From the NCBI RefSeq assembly GCF_000820105.1, contig NZ_CDDB01000081.1:1-38184 (forward strand): 38,184 nucleotides of DNA, in the 5' to 3' direction. The notes beneath the pieces were generated by a model, which was given only the letters and a program-made list of their open reading frames with translations, was not told the DNA's origin and did not search any database. Of this stretch, positions 1-8,064 are shown one piece after another. The stretch is from Aeromonas schubertii. GTDB taxonomy: Bacteria > Pseudomonadota > Gammaproteobacteria > Enterobacterales > Aeromonadaceae. Position 1 is the stretch's first letter; each line of letters opens with the position of its first letter. A program made the translations under genes and the position numbers.

Positions 1-448
1 CGACGAGCCCATCCCGGTCGAACTGCGACCGGCGCTCGGCAACCGTATCTATGGCTGCGATGACTGCCAGCTGATCTGCCCCTGGAACCGCTACGCGGAC
101 GCCACCCCCGAGCCGGACTTCACCCCGCGCCCCAATCTGCACCGCCCCCCCCTGCTCACCCTGTGGAGCTGGGATGAACCGACCTTTCTCAAGCACACAG
201 AGGGGAGCCCGATCCGCCGTATCGGCTACCAGCGCTGGCGTCGCAACCTGGCGGTAGCGCTCGGCAACGGACCGGCCGACGGGGCGGTCATCACGGCTCT
301 CGAACAGGCACGCCCCCATGCTACGCCCCTGGTGGCCGAGCATGTCGACTGGGCCCTCGCCACCCTCCAGAGTCGCGCCGAAGAAGAGAACAAGAAGACT
401 CAAAGGCTGATCCGCTGCATCGAAAAAGGTCTACCGGATCACGCCTAG
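1..448 (+). CDS. queG: Epoxyqueuosine reductase QueG, C-terminal part (5' truncated)
   Basis: The open frame enters from the left edge (first full codon at base 2) and ends with TAG at 446-448, giving about 148 C-terminal residues. The segment [14 protein letters not shown] near the start is the last part of the ferredoxin-like 4Fe-4S binding region of QueG and is nearly identical to the E. coli protein. QueG uses cobalamin and two 4Fe-4S clusters to reduce epoxyqueuosine to queuosine in the wobble position of tRNAs with GUN anticodons. One such substrate, tRNA-Asn(GUU), is encoded later in this window. The C-terminal region with helical repeats, which contacts tRNA, is present. The N-terminal cobalamin-binding part lies outside the window. 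The assignment rests on the conserved cysteine motif. Confidence 0.93.
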   Translation, partial: DEPIPVELRPALGNRIYGCDDCQLICPWNRYADATPEPDFTPRPNLHRPPLLTLWSWDEPTFLKHTEGSPIRRIGYQRWRRNLAVALGNGPADGAVITALEQARPHATPLVAEHVDWALATLQSRAEEENKKTQRLIRCIEKGLPDHA

Positions 449-464
449 CCATCGCAGGGCTTGC

Positions 465-483
465 ACCGGGATATCCGGTTTTT
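465..483 (+). terminator. Short terminator-like hairpin after queG
   Basis: Stem ACCGG (465-469), loop of five bases, stem CCGGT (475-479), followed by TTTT. The stem is only five base pairs, so it is weak, but it lies between the queG stop and the ribosome binding site of the next gene. Confidence 0.4.
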
Positions 484-521
484 CATCCTGTGCCGTCACC
501 CGTGCAGACAAGGAGTAGAGC

Positions 522-1283
522 ATGCACATTTTGGGAGTCGATATCGGTGGAAGCGGCATCAAGGGATGCCTGGTCGATACCACAACGGGAGAGCTCATCG
601 GCGAACGCCACCGCATCCCCACCCCGCAGCCGGCAACCCCGGCGGCCATCGCCCACACCCTCAAGGCGCTGGTCGAGCACTTCGACTGGAAAGGCCCGGT
701 AGGGTGCGGCTTTCCGGCCATCATCCATCACGGGATTGCCAAGAGTGCCGCGAATATAGACCCGAGCTGGGTCGAGACCGACGCCGAGCGACTGTTTGGC
801 GAGATCACCGGCCTGCCCTGCTTTGTACTTAACGATGCCGATGCGGCAGGCATTGCCGAGATGCGCTTCGGCGAGGGCAAGGGGCACGAGGGGGTGGTCA
901 TCCTGATTACGGTCGGCACCGGCATCGGCACCGCCGTGTTTGTGAACGGCCATCTGCTGCCCAACACCGAGCTGGGCCATCTGATGCTGGAGGGGATGGT
1001 CGCCGAGCACTACTGCTCCGACGCGGTACGCAAGCGCGAGGATCTGGGCTGGGGCAAATGGGGCAAGCGCTTCAATCACTATCTGGCGCGACTCGAATTT
1101 CTCTTCTCCCCGGATCTCTTCATCCTGGGTGGCGGCAGCGCCGCCAAGATGGACAAGTTCATCGACAAGATAGCCACCCGGGCTCCCCTGTTGCCGGCGG
1201 CCAGCCTGAACCAGGCCGGTATCATAGGGGCAGCCCTCTATGCCGCCAGCCGCCAGGGGCGCAAGCAGAGTCGTCGCGGATGA
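522..1283 (+). CDS. ppgK: Polyphosphate glucokinase (ROK-type sugar kinase)
   Basis: A protein of 253 residues. It opens with the phosphate-binding motif [10 protein letters not shown] (about residues 6-15). [10 protein letters not shown] segment and a second phosphate/adenosine motif, [11 protein letters not shown], follow mid-protein. A GGGSA motif near residue 205 completes the ASKHA fold. Length and motifs match PpgK, which phosphorylates glucose to glucose-6-phosphate using inorganic polyphosphate (some members also use ATP). The ATG at 522 is preceded by AAGGAG about eight bases upstream, which settles the start. It follows queG on the same strand but is separated by a weak terminator-like hairpin, so it may have its own promoter. 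A generic ROK kinase for another sugar cannot be excluded; the match to the PpgK subgroup is from memory of the family. Confidence 0.85.
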   Translation: MHILGVDIGGSGIKGCLVDTTTGELIGERHRIPTPQPATPAAIAHTLKALVEHFDWKGPVGCGFPAIIHHGIAKSAANIDPSWVETDAERLFGEITGLPCFVLNDADAAGIAEMRFGEGKGHEGVVILITVGTGIGTAVFVNGHLLPNTELGHLMLEGMVAEHYCSDAVRKREDLGWGKWGKRFNHYLARLEFLFSPDLFILGGGSAAKMDKFIDKIATRAPLLPAASLNQAGIIGAALYAASRQGRKQSRRG

Positions 1284-1285
1284 CA

Positions 1286-1308
1286 GAAGAGGGCACCACG
1301 CCCTCTTC
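1286..1308. terminator. Hairpin between convergent genes
   Basis: A perfect nine-base-pair stem (GAAGAGGGC / GCCCTCTTC) with a five-base loop lies two bases after the ppgK stop and just before the stop of the convergent gene. It has no T-run on either side, so it is either a weak bidirectional terminator or a 3'-end stabiliser. Confidence 0.5.
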
Positions 1309-1316
1309 CCATGTCA

Positions 1317-1772
1317 TCAGATATCGTCGAGACGGTGGGCACCGTGGATCAGGCGGTGACGCCGCTGCTGCTCCAGAGCGGCCAGGGTGTCGAGCAGGCT
1401 GGCGGTCCCCTCGGTCGGGCATTCGCGCGCCAGACGGGAGAGCTCGCTCACCAGCCGGCTCTCGATGCCATCGGCCAGAGAGACGATATGATCCGTGGTC
1501 ATGGTGGCCGGCAGTTCGCTCTGATTGATGAGGGGGATCAGGTCGTCGGCAAACCCCAGCTCCAGCCAGGTATCTGAAACACCCTCGCTCATCTGCCGCC
1601 GGTACTCCTGCAGATGGACCAGCGCCGACTCCTCGCGCCCCCTGAGGTAGGCCAGCAGCAGGCGGCTGCGCTCGGCATCCGCCTGTCGTTCGAGGCGGCC
1701 ATAGAGGCGTGACAACATCTGATGCACCTGCTCCAGGTAGTGCAGCAAGTCCTTGATCTGTTGGAAGCGCAT
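1317..1772 (-). CDS. Hypothetical protein, all-helical
   Basis: A 151-residue protein that I do not recognise. The first 60 residues look like a long helical hairpin rich in Leu, Gln and Arg. They are followed by more predicted helix with many charged residues, no signal peptide and no membrane segment. The pattern (helices carrying Glu and His at intervals, such as EESALVHLQEYRR) is reminiscent of ferritin-like or bacteriohemerythrin-like four-helix bundles, but no complete ExxH metal motif set is evident, so no function is assigned. The ATG at 1772 has a good GGAGG ribosome binding site about seven bases upstream. It lies downstream of, and on the same strand as, the tRNA-Gly array and is convergent with ppgK. 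Codon use is typical of its neighbours, which supports it as a real gene. Confidence 0.7.
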   Translation of the reverse strand: MRFQQIKDLLHYLEQVHQMLSRLYGRLERQADAERSRLLLAYLRGREESALVHLQEYRRQMSEGVSDTWLELGFADDLIPLINQSELPATMTTDHIVSLADGIESRLVSELSRLARECPTEGTASLLDTLAALEQQRRHRLIHGAHRLDDI

Positions 1773-1950
1773 GATGAACTCCTCCGGTCATTGACTCGAT
1801 CCCAGTATCTACAGAGGGAAAAACGGCGCCAAGCGGTCCCGAGAGAGGGATTGCGACAAGTCAAAGAAGTGGCGAATAAATCGACAACCGGGAGAAAGTG
1901 GAACAAAACGTGCCGCAAGGGGCGAAGAGCCATTCGAGAGAAGGAGATTT

Positions 1951-2026
<76 letters not shown>

Positions 2027-2050
2027 AACGGAGTGTTATCGGCGATGGTT

Positions 2051-2126
<76 letters not shown>

Positions 2127-2151
2127 AACGGAGTGCCATCGGCGATATTTT

Positions 2152-2227
<76 letters not shown>

Positions 2228-2252
2228 AAAACAGATTGTCATCGCGATGGAT

Positions 2253-2328
<76 letters not shown>

Positions 2329-2352
2329 AACGGAGTGCCATCGGCGATATTT

Positions 2353-2428
<76 letters not shown>

Positions 2429-2450
2429 AACAGATTGTCTTCGCGATGAG

Positions 2451-2526
<76 letters not shown>

Positions 2527-2548
2527 AACGGGCATCACCGACGAAATT

Positions 2549-2624
<76 letters not shown>

Positions 2625-2660
2625 AACGTACGGCAGCTTGCGCTACTGCACGGGAGCCGA

Positions 2661-2688
2661 ATTATACGAGGGGGCACTTCAATTGCAA
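2661..2688 (-). promoter_or_regulatory. Sigma-70 promoter of the tRNA-Gly array
   Basis: Read on the minus strand: -35 TTGCAA (2683-2688), 16-base spacer, perfect -10 TATAAT (2661-2666), then a C/G-rich discriminator (TCGGCTCCC). Such discriminators are typical of stringently controlled stable-RNA promoters. The growth-rate/ppGpp control is inferred. Confidence 0.8.
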
Positions 2689-2771
2689 GGGCTTTTTCGG
2701 CCACGCTGGTGCGAATGCCTAAAAGCTCGCCGAATTGGCGGGCCTTTCACCCGCCCCCCGATGGCCGAGGA

Positions 2772-3317
2772 TCAGATGGTAAAGATCCGCTCCCGATAGA
2801 AACGCAGCTCGGCCACCGACTCACGAATGTCATCGAGAGCCTGGTGGGTCCCCTGCTTCTTGAACTCCCCGAGGATCTCCGGTTTCCAACGACGCACCAG
2901 CTCCTTGATGGTGCTGACGTCGACGTTGCGGTAGTGGAAGAAGGACTCCAGCTCCGGCATGTGGCGAACCATGAAGCGGCGATCCTGGCCGATGCTGTTG
3001 CCGCACATGGGGCTGGTTCGCTCGGGCACCCACTGGCGCAGGAAGGCCAGGGTCTCGGCCACGGCGGCCGCCTCGTCGTGCCGGCTGGCACGCACCCGGT
3101 CGATCAGGCCCGAGGCGCCGTGGGTGTTCTGGTTCCACTCGTCCATCTTGGCCAGCTCGGCCTCGCTCTGATGAATGGCCAGCACAGGCCCCTCGGCCAG
3201 CACATTGAGATCCTTGTCGGTGACGATGGAGGCGATCTCCAGCACCACGCACTCATCGGGATCGAGGCCGGTCATCTCCATATCGATCCACACCAGATTC
3301 TGCTCTGAAACGGTCAT
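2772..3317 (-). CDS. orn: Oligoribonuclease (DEDDh 3'-5' exoribonuclease)
   Basis: Oligoribonuclease degrades 2-5-mer RNAs, including pGpG from c-di-GMP breakdown, to mononucleotides. The 181-residue protein carries the DEDDh motifs: [10 protein letters not shown] near the N-terminus (Asp12, Glu14), [11 protein letters not shown] mid-protein, and THQALDDI near the C-terminus with the catalytic His and Asp. It aligns end to end with E. coli Orn. I chose the ATG at 3317 because the protein then begins where the E. coli enzyme does. Longer starts up to 3353 exist in frame, but a promoter-like element at 3356-3383 would place transcription initiation at or beyond them. It diverges from rsgA, the arrangement seen in E. 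coli. The EAL phosphodiesterase encoded at 8065-10053 would generate pGpG, a known Orn substrate. Confidence 0.96.
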   Translation of the reverse strand: MTVSEQNLVWIDMEMTGLDPDECVVLEIASIVTDKDLNVLAEGPVLAIHQSEAELAKMDEWNQNTHGASGLIDRVRASRHDEAAAVAETLAFLRQWVPERTSPMCGNSIGQDRRFMVRHMPELESFFHYRNVDVSTIKELVRRWKPEILGEFKKQGTHQALDDIRESVAELRFYRERIFTI

Positions 3318-3355
3318 CTTGCTTACTCTTGGCGGCATTTTGTGAATTTGCATGT

Positions 3356-3383
3356 ATCATACTGGCTTTGTTTTTAGCAGCAA
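3356..3383 (-). promoter_or_regulatory. Probable orn promoter
   Basis: Minus strand: -35 TTGCTG (3378-3383), 16-base spacer, -10 TATGAT (3356-3361). The position leaves a short leader before the ATG at 3317. Sequence evidence only. Confidence 0.5.
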
Positions 3384-3396
3384 AACGGCGAATCGC

Positions 3397-4437
3397 GTGG
3401 CAAAGAGAGCGAAACTCAATCTGGGACAGCAGCGGCGGGTACAAGCCAACCGCGACAAGCGCCTGAACGACCTCAAAAAAGAGAAGGCGCCGCAGATCGA
3501 TGACAGCCTGCTGGGCGCCCCCGAGGAGGGGGTGGTCATCAGCCGCTTCGGCCAGCATGCGGATGTGGAGTCCCAACATGGCACCCTGGGCCGCTGCAAC
3601 CTGAGACGCACCCTCGGCAGCGTGGTGTGCGGCGACAAGGTGATCTGGCGACCGGGCAGCAACGAAGGGGTTCCGGGGGTCATCGAGGCGGTCCATCCTC
3701 GCCACTCGGTGCTGACCCGTCCCGACTTCTATGACGGGGTCAAACCGGTGGCGGCCAACATCGATCAGATCGTCATCGTCTCCTCCGTCATGCCGGAGTT
3801 CTCCAGCAATATCATCGACCGCTACCTGGTAGCCGCCGAAGACGTGGAGATCACCCCCTTTATCGTCCTCAACAAGGTCGACATGTTGGGGGACGCCGAT
3901 CGCGTCGCCATCGAGCGTCAACTCGATATCTACCGTGGACTCGGTTATCCGGTGCTGCTGGTGAGCAGCAAGAGCGGCGAGGGTATTGACGCCCTCAAGG
4001 CCGCCCTGGCCGACAAGGTGAGCATCTTCGTAGGCCAGTCCGGGGTAGGCAAGTCATCGCTGACCAATGCCCTGCTGCCCGGGCTGGATGTGCTGACCGG
4101 CGAGATCTCCGAGGTCTCGGGTCTGGGCCAGCACACCACCACCACGGCGCGCCTCTACCACTTCCCGAGCGGCGGCGATCTCATCGACTCCCCGGGGATT
4201 CGCGAGTTCGCCCTCTGGCACCTGGAGCCGGAGCGGGTCACCTGGTGTTTCGTGGAATTTCGCGACTACCTGGGGGGGTGCAAGTTCCGGGACTGCAAGC
4301 ACAAGGATGACCCCGGCTGCGTCCTGCGCGAGGCGGTCGAGCGGGGCGAGATCACCCGCGAGCGCTTTGGCAACTATCACCGGATCCTGGAGTCGATGCA
4401 GGAAACCCGTCACGGCCGGCAGCAAGCCCGCCTCTGA
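3397..4437 (+). CDS. rsgA: Ribosome small subunit-dependent GTPase A
   Basis: A circularly permuted GTPase that assists late maturation of the 30S subunit. An N-terminal OB-fold region ([13 protein letters not shown]) is followed by G4 NKVD (159-162), the P-loop GQSGVGKS (213-220), a switch region with HTTTTARLY, and G3 DSPG (264-267). A C-terminal zinc motif with Cys, Cys, His and Cys lies in the [16 protein letters not shown] segment. An ATG at 3352 is in frame but lies inside the orn promoter region. A GTG at 3397 gives [14 protein letters not shown], matching the start of E. coli RsgA (GQQRR near residue 10), so I prefer it; the ribosome binding site there is weak. The product is 346 residues. 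Only 23 bases separate it from psd, as in E. coli, where rsgA precedes psd. Confidence 0.94.
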   Translation: MAKRAKLNLGQQRRVQANRDKRLNDLKKEKAPQIDDSLLGAPEEGVVISRFGQHADVESQHGTLGRCNLRRTLGSVVCGDKVIWRPGSNEGVPGVIEAVHPRHSVLTRPDFYDGVKPVAANIDQIVIVSSVMPEFSSNIIDRYLVAAEDVEITPFIVLNKVDMLGDADRVAIERQLDIYRGLGYPVLLVSSKSGEGIDALKAALADKVSIFVGQSGVGKSSLTNALLPGLDVLTGEISEVSGLGQHTTTTARLYHFPSGGDLIDSPGIREFALWHLEPERVTWCFVEFRDYLGGCKFRDCKHKDDPGCVLREAVERGEITRERFGNYHRILESMQETRHGRQQARL

Positions 4438-4460
4438 TCCACTTTTCGAATGAGAGCATC

Positions 4461-5327
4461 ATGAGCTTCACCGATACCCTGAAAATTGCCGGTCAATACT
4501 GCCTGCCCAAACACGCCCTCTCCCGTCTGGTGGGCAAACTGGCGGCGGCCGAGGCGGGCACCCTGACCACCCGCATCATCGAATACTTCATTGGTCGCTA
4601 CGGCGTGGACATGAGCGAGGCCCTGCATGAAGAGGCCGCTCACTACAAGAGCTTCAATGCCTTCTTCACCCGTCCGCTCAAGGAGGGAATCCGCCCCGTG
4701 GTCGAGGATCCCATGACCCTGGCCCTGCCGGTGGACGGCACCGTCAGCCAGCTCGGCCCCATCAGCCAGGGCCGCATCATCCAGGCCAAGGGCCACGACT
4801 ACAGCGCCCGCGAGCTGTTGGGGGGCTATGACGATCTGGTGGCCCCGTTCAAAGACGGTGACTTCGCCACCATCTACCTGGCGCCCAAGGACTACCACCG
4901 CATCCATATGCCGTTGGACGGTGTGCTTGAAAGCATGGTGTTCGTGCCGGGGGATCTCTTCTCGGTCAATCCCCTGACCGCCGAAAACGTGCCCAACCTG
5001 TTCGCCCGCAACGAGCGGGTGGTCGCCACCTTCCGCACCGAACACGGCCCCCTGGCCATGGTGCTGGTCGGCGCCACCATAGTCGCCAGCATCGAGACCA
5101 GCTGGGCCGGATGCATCGCCCCGTGCGGTCGCAAAGAGGTCAAGCGCTGGGACTACCCGGGTGAGCAGGCTATCACCCTGAAGAAGGCCGAGGAGATGGG
5201 GCTGTTCAAGCTTGGCAGCACGGTCGTCTGCCTGTTCGGACCGGGCATGCTCGAGCAGTTCGAGCCGCACCTGCAACCGGGCGTGGTCACCCGCATGGGC
5301 GCCCCGTTTGCCCGCCTCAAGGGATGA
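4461..5327 (+). CDS. psd: Phosphatidylserine decarboxylase proenzyme
   Basis: Converts phosphatidylserine to phosphatidylethanolamine at the inner membrane. The 288-residue proenzyme has the self-cleavage motif LGST at 251-254. Cleavage before Ser253 yields the beta chain and an alpha chain with an N-terminal pyruvoyl group. Other family segments are [16 protein letters not shown], and KDYHRIHMP with its conserved His residues. The start at 4461 fits the E. coli protein length. Just 23 bases follow rsgA, and the next gene begins 4 bases after the stop, so these genes are probably cotranscribed. Confidence 0.96.
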   Translation: MSFTDTLKIAGQYCLPKHALSRLVGKLAAAEAGTLTTRIIEYFIGRYGVDMSEALHEEAAHYKSFNAFFTRPLKEGIRPVVEDPMTLALPVDGTVSQLGPISQGRIIQAKGHDYSARELLGGYDDLVAPFKDGDFATIYLAPKDYHRIHMPLDGVLESMVFVPGDLFSVNPLTAENVPNLFARNERVVATFRTEHGPLAMVLVGATIVASIETSWAGCIAPCGRKEVKRWDYPGEQAITLKKAEEMGLFKLGSTVVCLFGPGMLEQFEPHLQPGVVTRMGAPFARLKG

Positions 5328-5331
5328 GTCT

Positions 5332-5568
5332 ATGAGCCAGTCGAACAACCCCCTGCACGGGGTGACCCTCGCCATGATGGTCACCGAACTGGTGGATCAC
5401 TACGGCTGGCCCGAGCTGGGGCGGCAGATCCCGGTGCGCTGCTTCACCCATGACCCCAGCATCAAGTCGAGCCTCACCTTCCTGCGCCGCACCCCCTGGG
5501 CCCGCGAGAAGGTAGAGGCCCTCTATCTGCTGACCCGGCAGCAGGCCACTATCTGGCAAAAACCATAA
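5332..5568 (+). CDS. VF530 (DUF2132) family small protein
   Basis: A 78-residue protein beginning four bases after psd, with ATG at 5332. The pattern NPLHGVTL...[11 protein letters not shown]...[26 protein letters not shown] matches the VF530/DUF2132 family of small proteins, which have a solved structure and a proposed DNA-binding role; the function is not established. Compact, helical, no signal peptide. The tight spacing makes translational coupling to psd likely. Confidence 0.8.
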   Translation: MSQSNNPLHGVTLAMMVTELVDHYGWPELGRQIPVRCFTHDPSIKSSLTFLRRTPWAREKVEALYLLTRQQATIWQKP

Positions 5569-5582
5569 ATCAGAGAACGATC

Positions 5583-5834
5583 ATGGCATTCACCATCACC
5601 TATCGGTATCGTAAACAGCTGAAGTCGATTGGCTACGCCAACGACAAACACCACAGCATCTTTGACGCCATTGCCGCCGCCGAGGGTATCGATATGGTGC
5701 GCTACCGCGCCATGGAAGAGCAGGTGGCCAACATCAGCCGCCGCGACAAGAAGATGCTCAAGGAGTTTCGCGAGAACTACTTCCGTGAACTCGGTTTCAG
5801 CGACATCGTCATCGTGAGAGACGAACAGGAGTAA
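5583..5834 (+). CDS. DUF2960-like small protein
   Basis: An 83-residue protein with an initial beta-rich segment (FTITYRYRKQLKSIGY). The motifs KHHSIFDAIAAAEGIDM and RENYFRELGF follow and recall the DUF2960 family found in Vibrio, Shewanella and Aeromonas. No function is known. The ATG at 5583 has AGAGAACG just upstream. It sits 14 bases after the VF530-like gene and 3 bases before the next gene, as the middle member of a tightly packed run. The family assignment is from memory of its pattern. Confidence 0.72.
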   Translation: MAFTITYRYRKQLKSIGYANDKHHSIFDAIAAAEGIDMVRYRAMEEQVANISRRDKKMLKEFRENYFRELGFSDIVIVRDEQE

Positions 5835-5837
5835 CCC

Positions 5838-6242
5838 ATGTTACGCATGACAGGGATCGTCATGATGATCACGCTACTGCCCGGCTGCAGCCTGCTGCCC
5901 TGGTGGGATGATGAGGCCCTGGTCCGCGACCAGCACGGCTGCCTGCGCAGCGAAGGATATCGCTGGTCTCCCCTGATGGAACGCTGCCTCATCCCCGCCG
6001 AGCAGGCGGTCCGACTCGGCTCTCTCAAGTATGGCGATGACCGAACCGCCTGGGTGCTGGTCGCCCGGGACAACAGCGAGGCCGAAGTCTATCTGCCGGA
6101 GCGTGACGCCATCGTATTGCCCCGTCGCAACCGGGGTGACAAACCCATGTGGGAGAGCGGCGACTGGTCTCTGCTGCGCAGCCGCGGCTTCGTGCTGAGC
6201 GAGGATGGCCACGCCCGCTTCCACAACTACGGCGCCCCATAA
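5838..6242 (+). CDS. Small hypothetical lipoprotein
   Basis: A 134-residue protein with a short N-terminal hydrophobic stretch ending in the lipobox LLPGC (Cys17), so it is probably lipidated. The residues after the Cys (SLLPWWDDE) show no Asp at +2, consistent with outer-membrane sorting. The mature part has two further cysteines in a GCLRSEGYRWSPLMERCL segment, which could form a disulphide. The remainder is beta-rich (VLVARDNSEAEVYLP, DAIVLPRR). No family recognised. It starts three bases after the DUF2960-like gene and ends 14 bases before the ATPase gene. Confidence 0.78.
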   Translation: MLRMTGIVMMITLLPGCSLLPWWDDEALVRDQHGCLRSEGYRWSPLMERCLIPAEQAVRLGSLKYGDDRTAWVLVARDNSEAEVYLPERDAIVLPRRNRGDKPMWESGDWSLLRSRGFVLSEDGHARFHNYGAP

Positions 6243-6256
6243 CCCGGAATTCCCCT

Positions 6257-7381
6257 GTGCTGCACGAGATCTGGATCAGCGGCTACCGCTCGGTACGCAA
6301 ACTGCGCATGTCCCTCGATCGTATCAATCTGGTGCAGGGCCCCAACGGCTGTGGCAAGAGCAACCTCTATCACGCCCTTCGCCTGCTGACCCGCAGCGCG
6401 GCAGGCGATCTCGCGCAAACCCTCAGCGCCGAGGGAGGCATCAGCCAGGCCCTGTGGGCAGGCGGCTGGCGCCGCGGAGACAAGGCGGGATCCCCGCGCC
6501 GTATCATACTCGGCATGCAGAGCGAGCAGTTTGGGTACGAGCTGCAGATTGGTTTGCCGCCCCCCATCCCCGGTTTTTCCCGCTTCACCCAGGATCCCCA
6601 GATCAAACAGGAAGAGGCCTGGCTCGGCCTGCGCCGCTCTCCTGCCAACCAGCTGCTGCTGCGCCGCAACCAGGCCGTCATGGCTCAGAATCTGGACGGG
6701 GAGAAGGTGGAGTATGCCCCCGGCATGCTCCATCATGAATCGGTGTTCGGACACCTGGCCGAGCCGGATCGCTACCCCGAGTTGGCCAAGCTGCGCCACC
6801 TGATGAGTCAGTGGCGTTTCTATCACCACTTCGATACCCACCCCGGCTCTCCCCTGCGCCATCCCAGGCCGGGCATACTCACTCCCGTGCTGGGCCACGA
6901 TGGCCAGGATCTGGCGGCGGCCTTCGCGACGGTGGAAGACATTGGCGACAAAGAACTGCTGCATCGCATCCTGGGTGAGGCTCTACCCGATACCCGCTTC
7001 GGAGTCACCCGATTCGAGACCGGCTTTGCCGTTCAGATGGAGCGTCGGGGACTGGTCCGCCCCCTCGATGGCCGAGAGCTCTCCGATGGCACCCTGCGGC
7101 TACTCTGCCTGACCGTTGCGCTGCTCAGCCCCCGCCCGGCTCCCCTGCTCGTTCTGAACGAACCCGAGAGTAGCCTGCACCCGGATATGCTGCCGGCGCT
7201 GGGGCGCCTCATCGCCGAGGCGGCCCGCTACTCACAGCTCTGGATCACCACGCACAGTCCGGTACTGGCCTCCTGCATAGAGGCTCACGCCTCCTGCAAG
7301 CGATTCCCGCTGCAAATGGTCGAAGGAGAAACTTGCCTGGAAGACCCGCGGCGACGGGAGTGGCACTTCGATGAAGAGTGA
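6257..7381 (+). CDS. RecF/SMC-like AAA family ATPase
   Basis: A 374-residue ABC-type (SMC/RecF-like) ATPase. Walker A is GPNGCGKSN (28-36), the signature-like motif LSDGT is at 275-279, and Walker B is LLVLNEPE (about 297-304), with Asn at the position usually held by Asp and the catalytic Glu302 kept. A switch motif ITTHSPV follows. It resembles the stand-alone predicted ATPases of the COG4637 type, in which LNEPE followed by SLHP is common. No long coiled coil is present, so it is not a true SMC. The chosen start is the GTG at 6257; the frame is open further upstream but overlaps the lipoprotein gene. The biological role is unknown. It has no neighbouring nuclease or toxin gene of the kind seen with defence-type OLD or GajA systems. 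Confidence 0.8.
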   Translation: MLHEIWISGYRSVRKLRMSLDRINLVQGPNGCGKSNLYHALRLLTRSAAGDLAQTLSAEGGISQALWAGGWRRGDKAGSPRRIILGMQSEQFGYELQIGLPPPIPGFSRFTQDPQIKQEEAWLGLRRSPANQLLLRRNQAVMAQNLDGEKVEYAPGMLHHESVFGHLAEPDRYPELAKLRHLMSQWRFYHHFDTHPGSPLRHPRPGILTPVLGHDGQDLAAAFATVEDIGDKELLHRILGEALPDTRFGVTRFETGFAVQMERRGLVRPLDGRELSDGTLRLLCLTVALLSPRPAPLLVLNEPESSLHPDMLPALGRLIAEAARYSQLWITTHSPVLASCIEAHASCKRFPLQMVEGETCLEDPRRREWHFDEE

Positions 7382-7402
7382 CAGGCGGTCATCCCGCCTG
7401 TC
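7380..7402. terminator. Hairpin between convergent genes
   Basis: A nine-base-pair stem GACAGGCGG / CCGCCTGTC with a five-base loop overlaps the ATPase stop codon. The convergent lipoprotein gene ends at 7411. No T-run is seen. Confidence 0.5.
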
Positions 7403-7410
7403 GGGAGAGA

Positions 7411-7908
7411 TCAGTTGCCCAGTGTGGCAAACAGACCATTTTCGAGCTCGCCACGAGAGATGCAGACAGGCTTGAGGGAAGGCGCAGCGATGCGCTCGCC
7501 GGATGACTCCACATAGTAGAGACGGGTATTGCCCTTGACGTTGACGGTCGCCACGCTGTTGTCACCGCTCTGGGTGATGATGAGGTTCACCTGCACATTG
7601 GGTTCACCCGCCACCACCTTGGCCCCCATGGAGCCACAGTCGAGCCACTTCAGGCCGTCGGCCGCCTCGGGCAGATAGGCCGTCATCAGACCGGCACCAC
7701 GCTGGCTGTTTTCGATCTGCAGGCCGTGATCCTTGAACCATTTCTCGGCCCGGGACCACACCAGATCCACCGGGATCTGCATGGTCTGGGTGTTGTTGGT
7801 GGCCATCGCCTGGGGGGGCGTGTAGCGATAGTCCTCATTGCTGCCATTGTCACCGGCACAACCGCCCAGCAGCAGGGCTACCAGCGCGGCACCATAAGCC
7901 TTCTTCAT
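7411..7908 (-). CDS. Putative outer-membrane lipoprotein
   Basis: A 165-residue protein starting at the ATG at 7908 (MKKAYGAAL). It has a classical signal sequence and lipobox LLGGC (Cys18). The mature start AGDNGSNEDY is flexible. The rest has an alternating alpha/beta pattern (VDLVWSRAEKWFKDHGLQI) and LTAYLPE-like strands that vaguely recall BamC/NlpB-type domains, but the identity is too low to name. A longer frame reaching 8229 exists upstream but has no plausible start and overlaps the next gene. AAGAAAA precedes the ATG. It is convergent with the ATPase gene and divergent from the EAL gene. Confidence 0.75.
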   Translation of the reverse strand: MKKAYGAALVALLLGGCAGDNGSNEDYRYTPPQAMATNNTQTMQIPVDLVWSRAEKWFKDHGLQIENSQRGAGLMTAYLPEAADGLKWLDCGSMGAKVVAGEPNVQVNLIITQSGDNSVATVNVKGNTRLYYVESSGERIAAPSLKPVCISRGELENGLFATLGN

Positions 7909-8064
7909 TTTCTTTTCTCGTTTGGATGACTGGCCCTCTGGCCAGGCCGGTATTATCCACCGCCCCGTAAAAACTGTCAGCCTCTCCCGGTTTTGCATGA
8001 GCCTTTCTTTACAAGCCCGCGACGCTCGCTTAGATTGCGGACAAACCGTAGCCTGAGTCTTCCC

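Noticed and set aside
6257-7381. ATPase considered as part of an OLD/Gabija-type or retron defence system
   Set aside because: No TOPRIM nuclease, helicase, toxin or reverse transcriptase lies next to it; the neighbours are rsgA, psd and small conserved genes.
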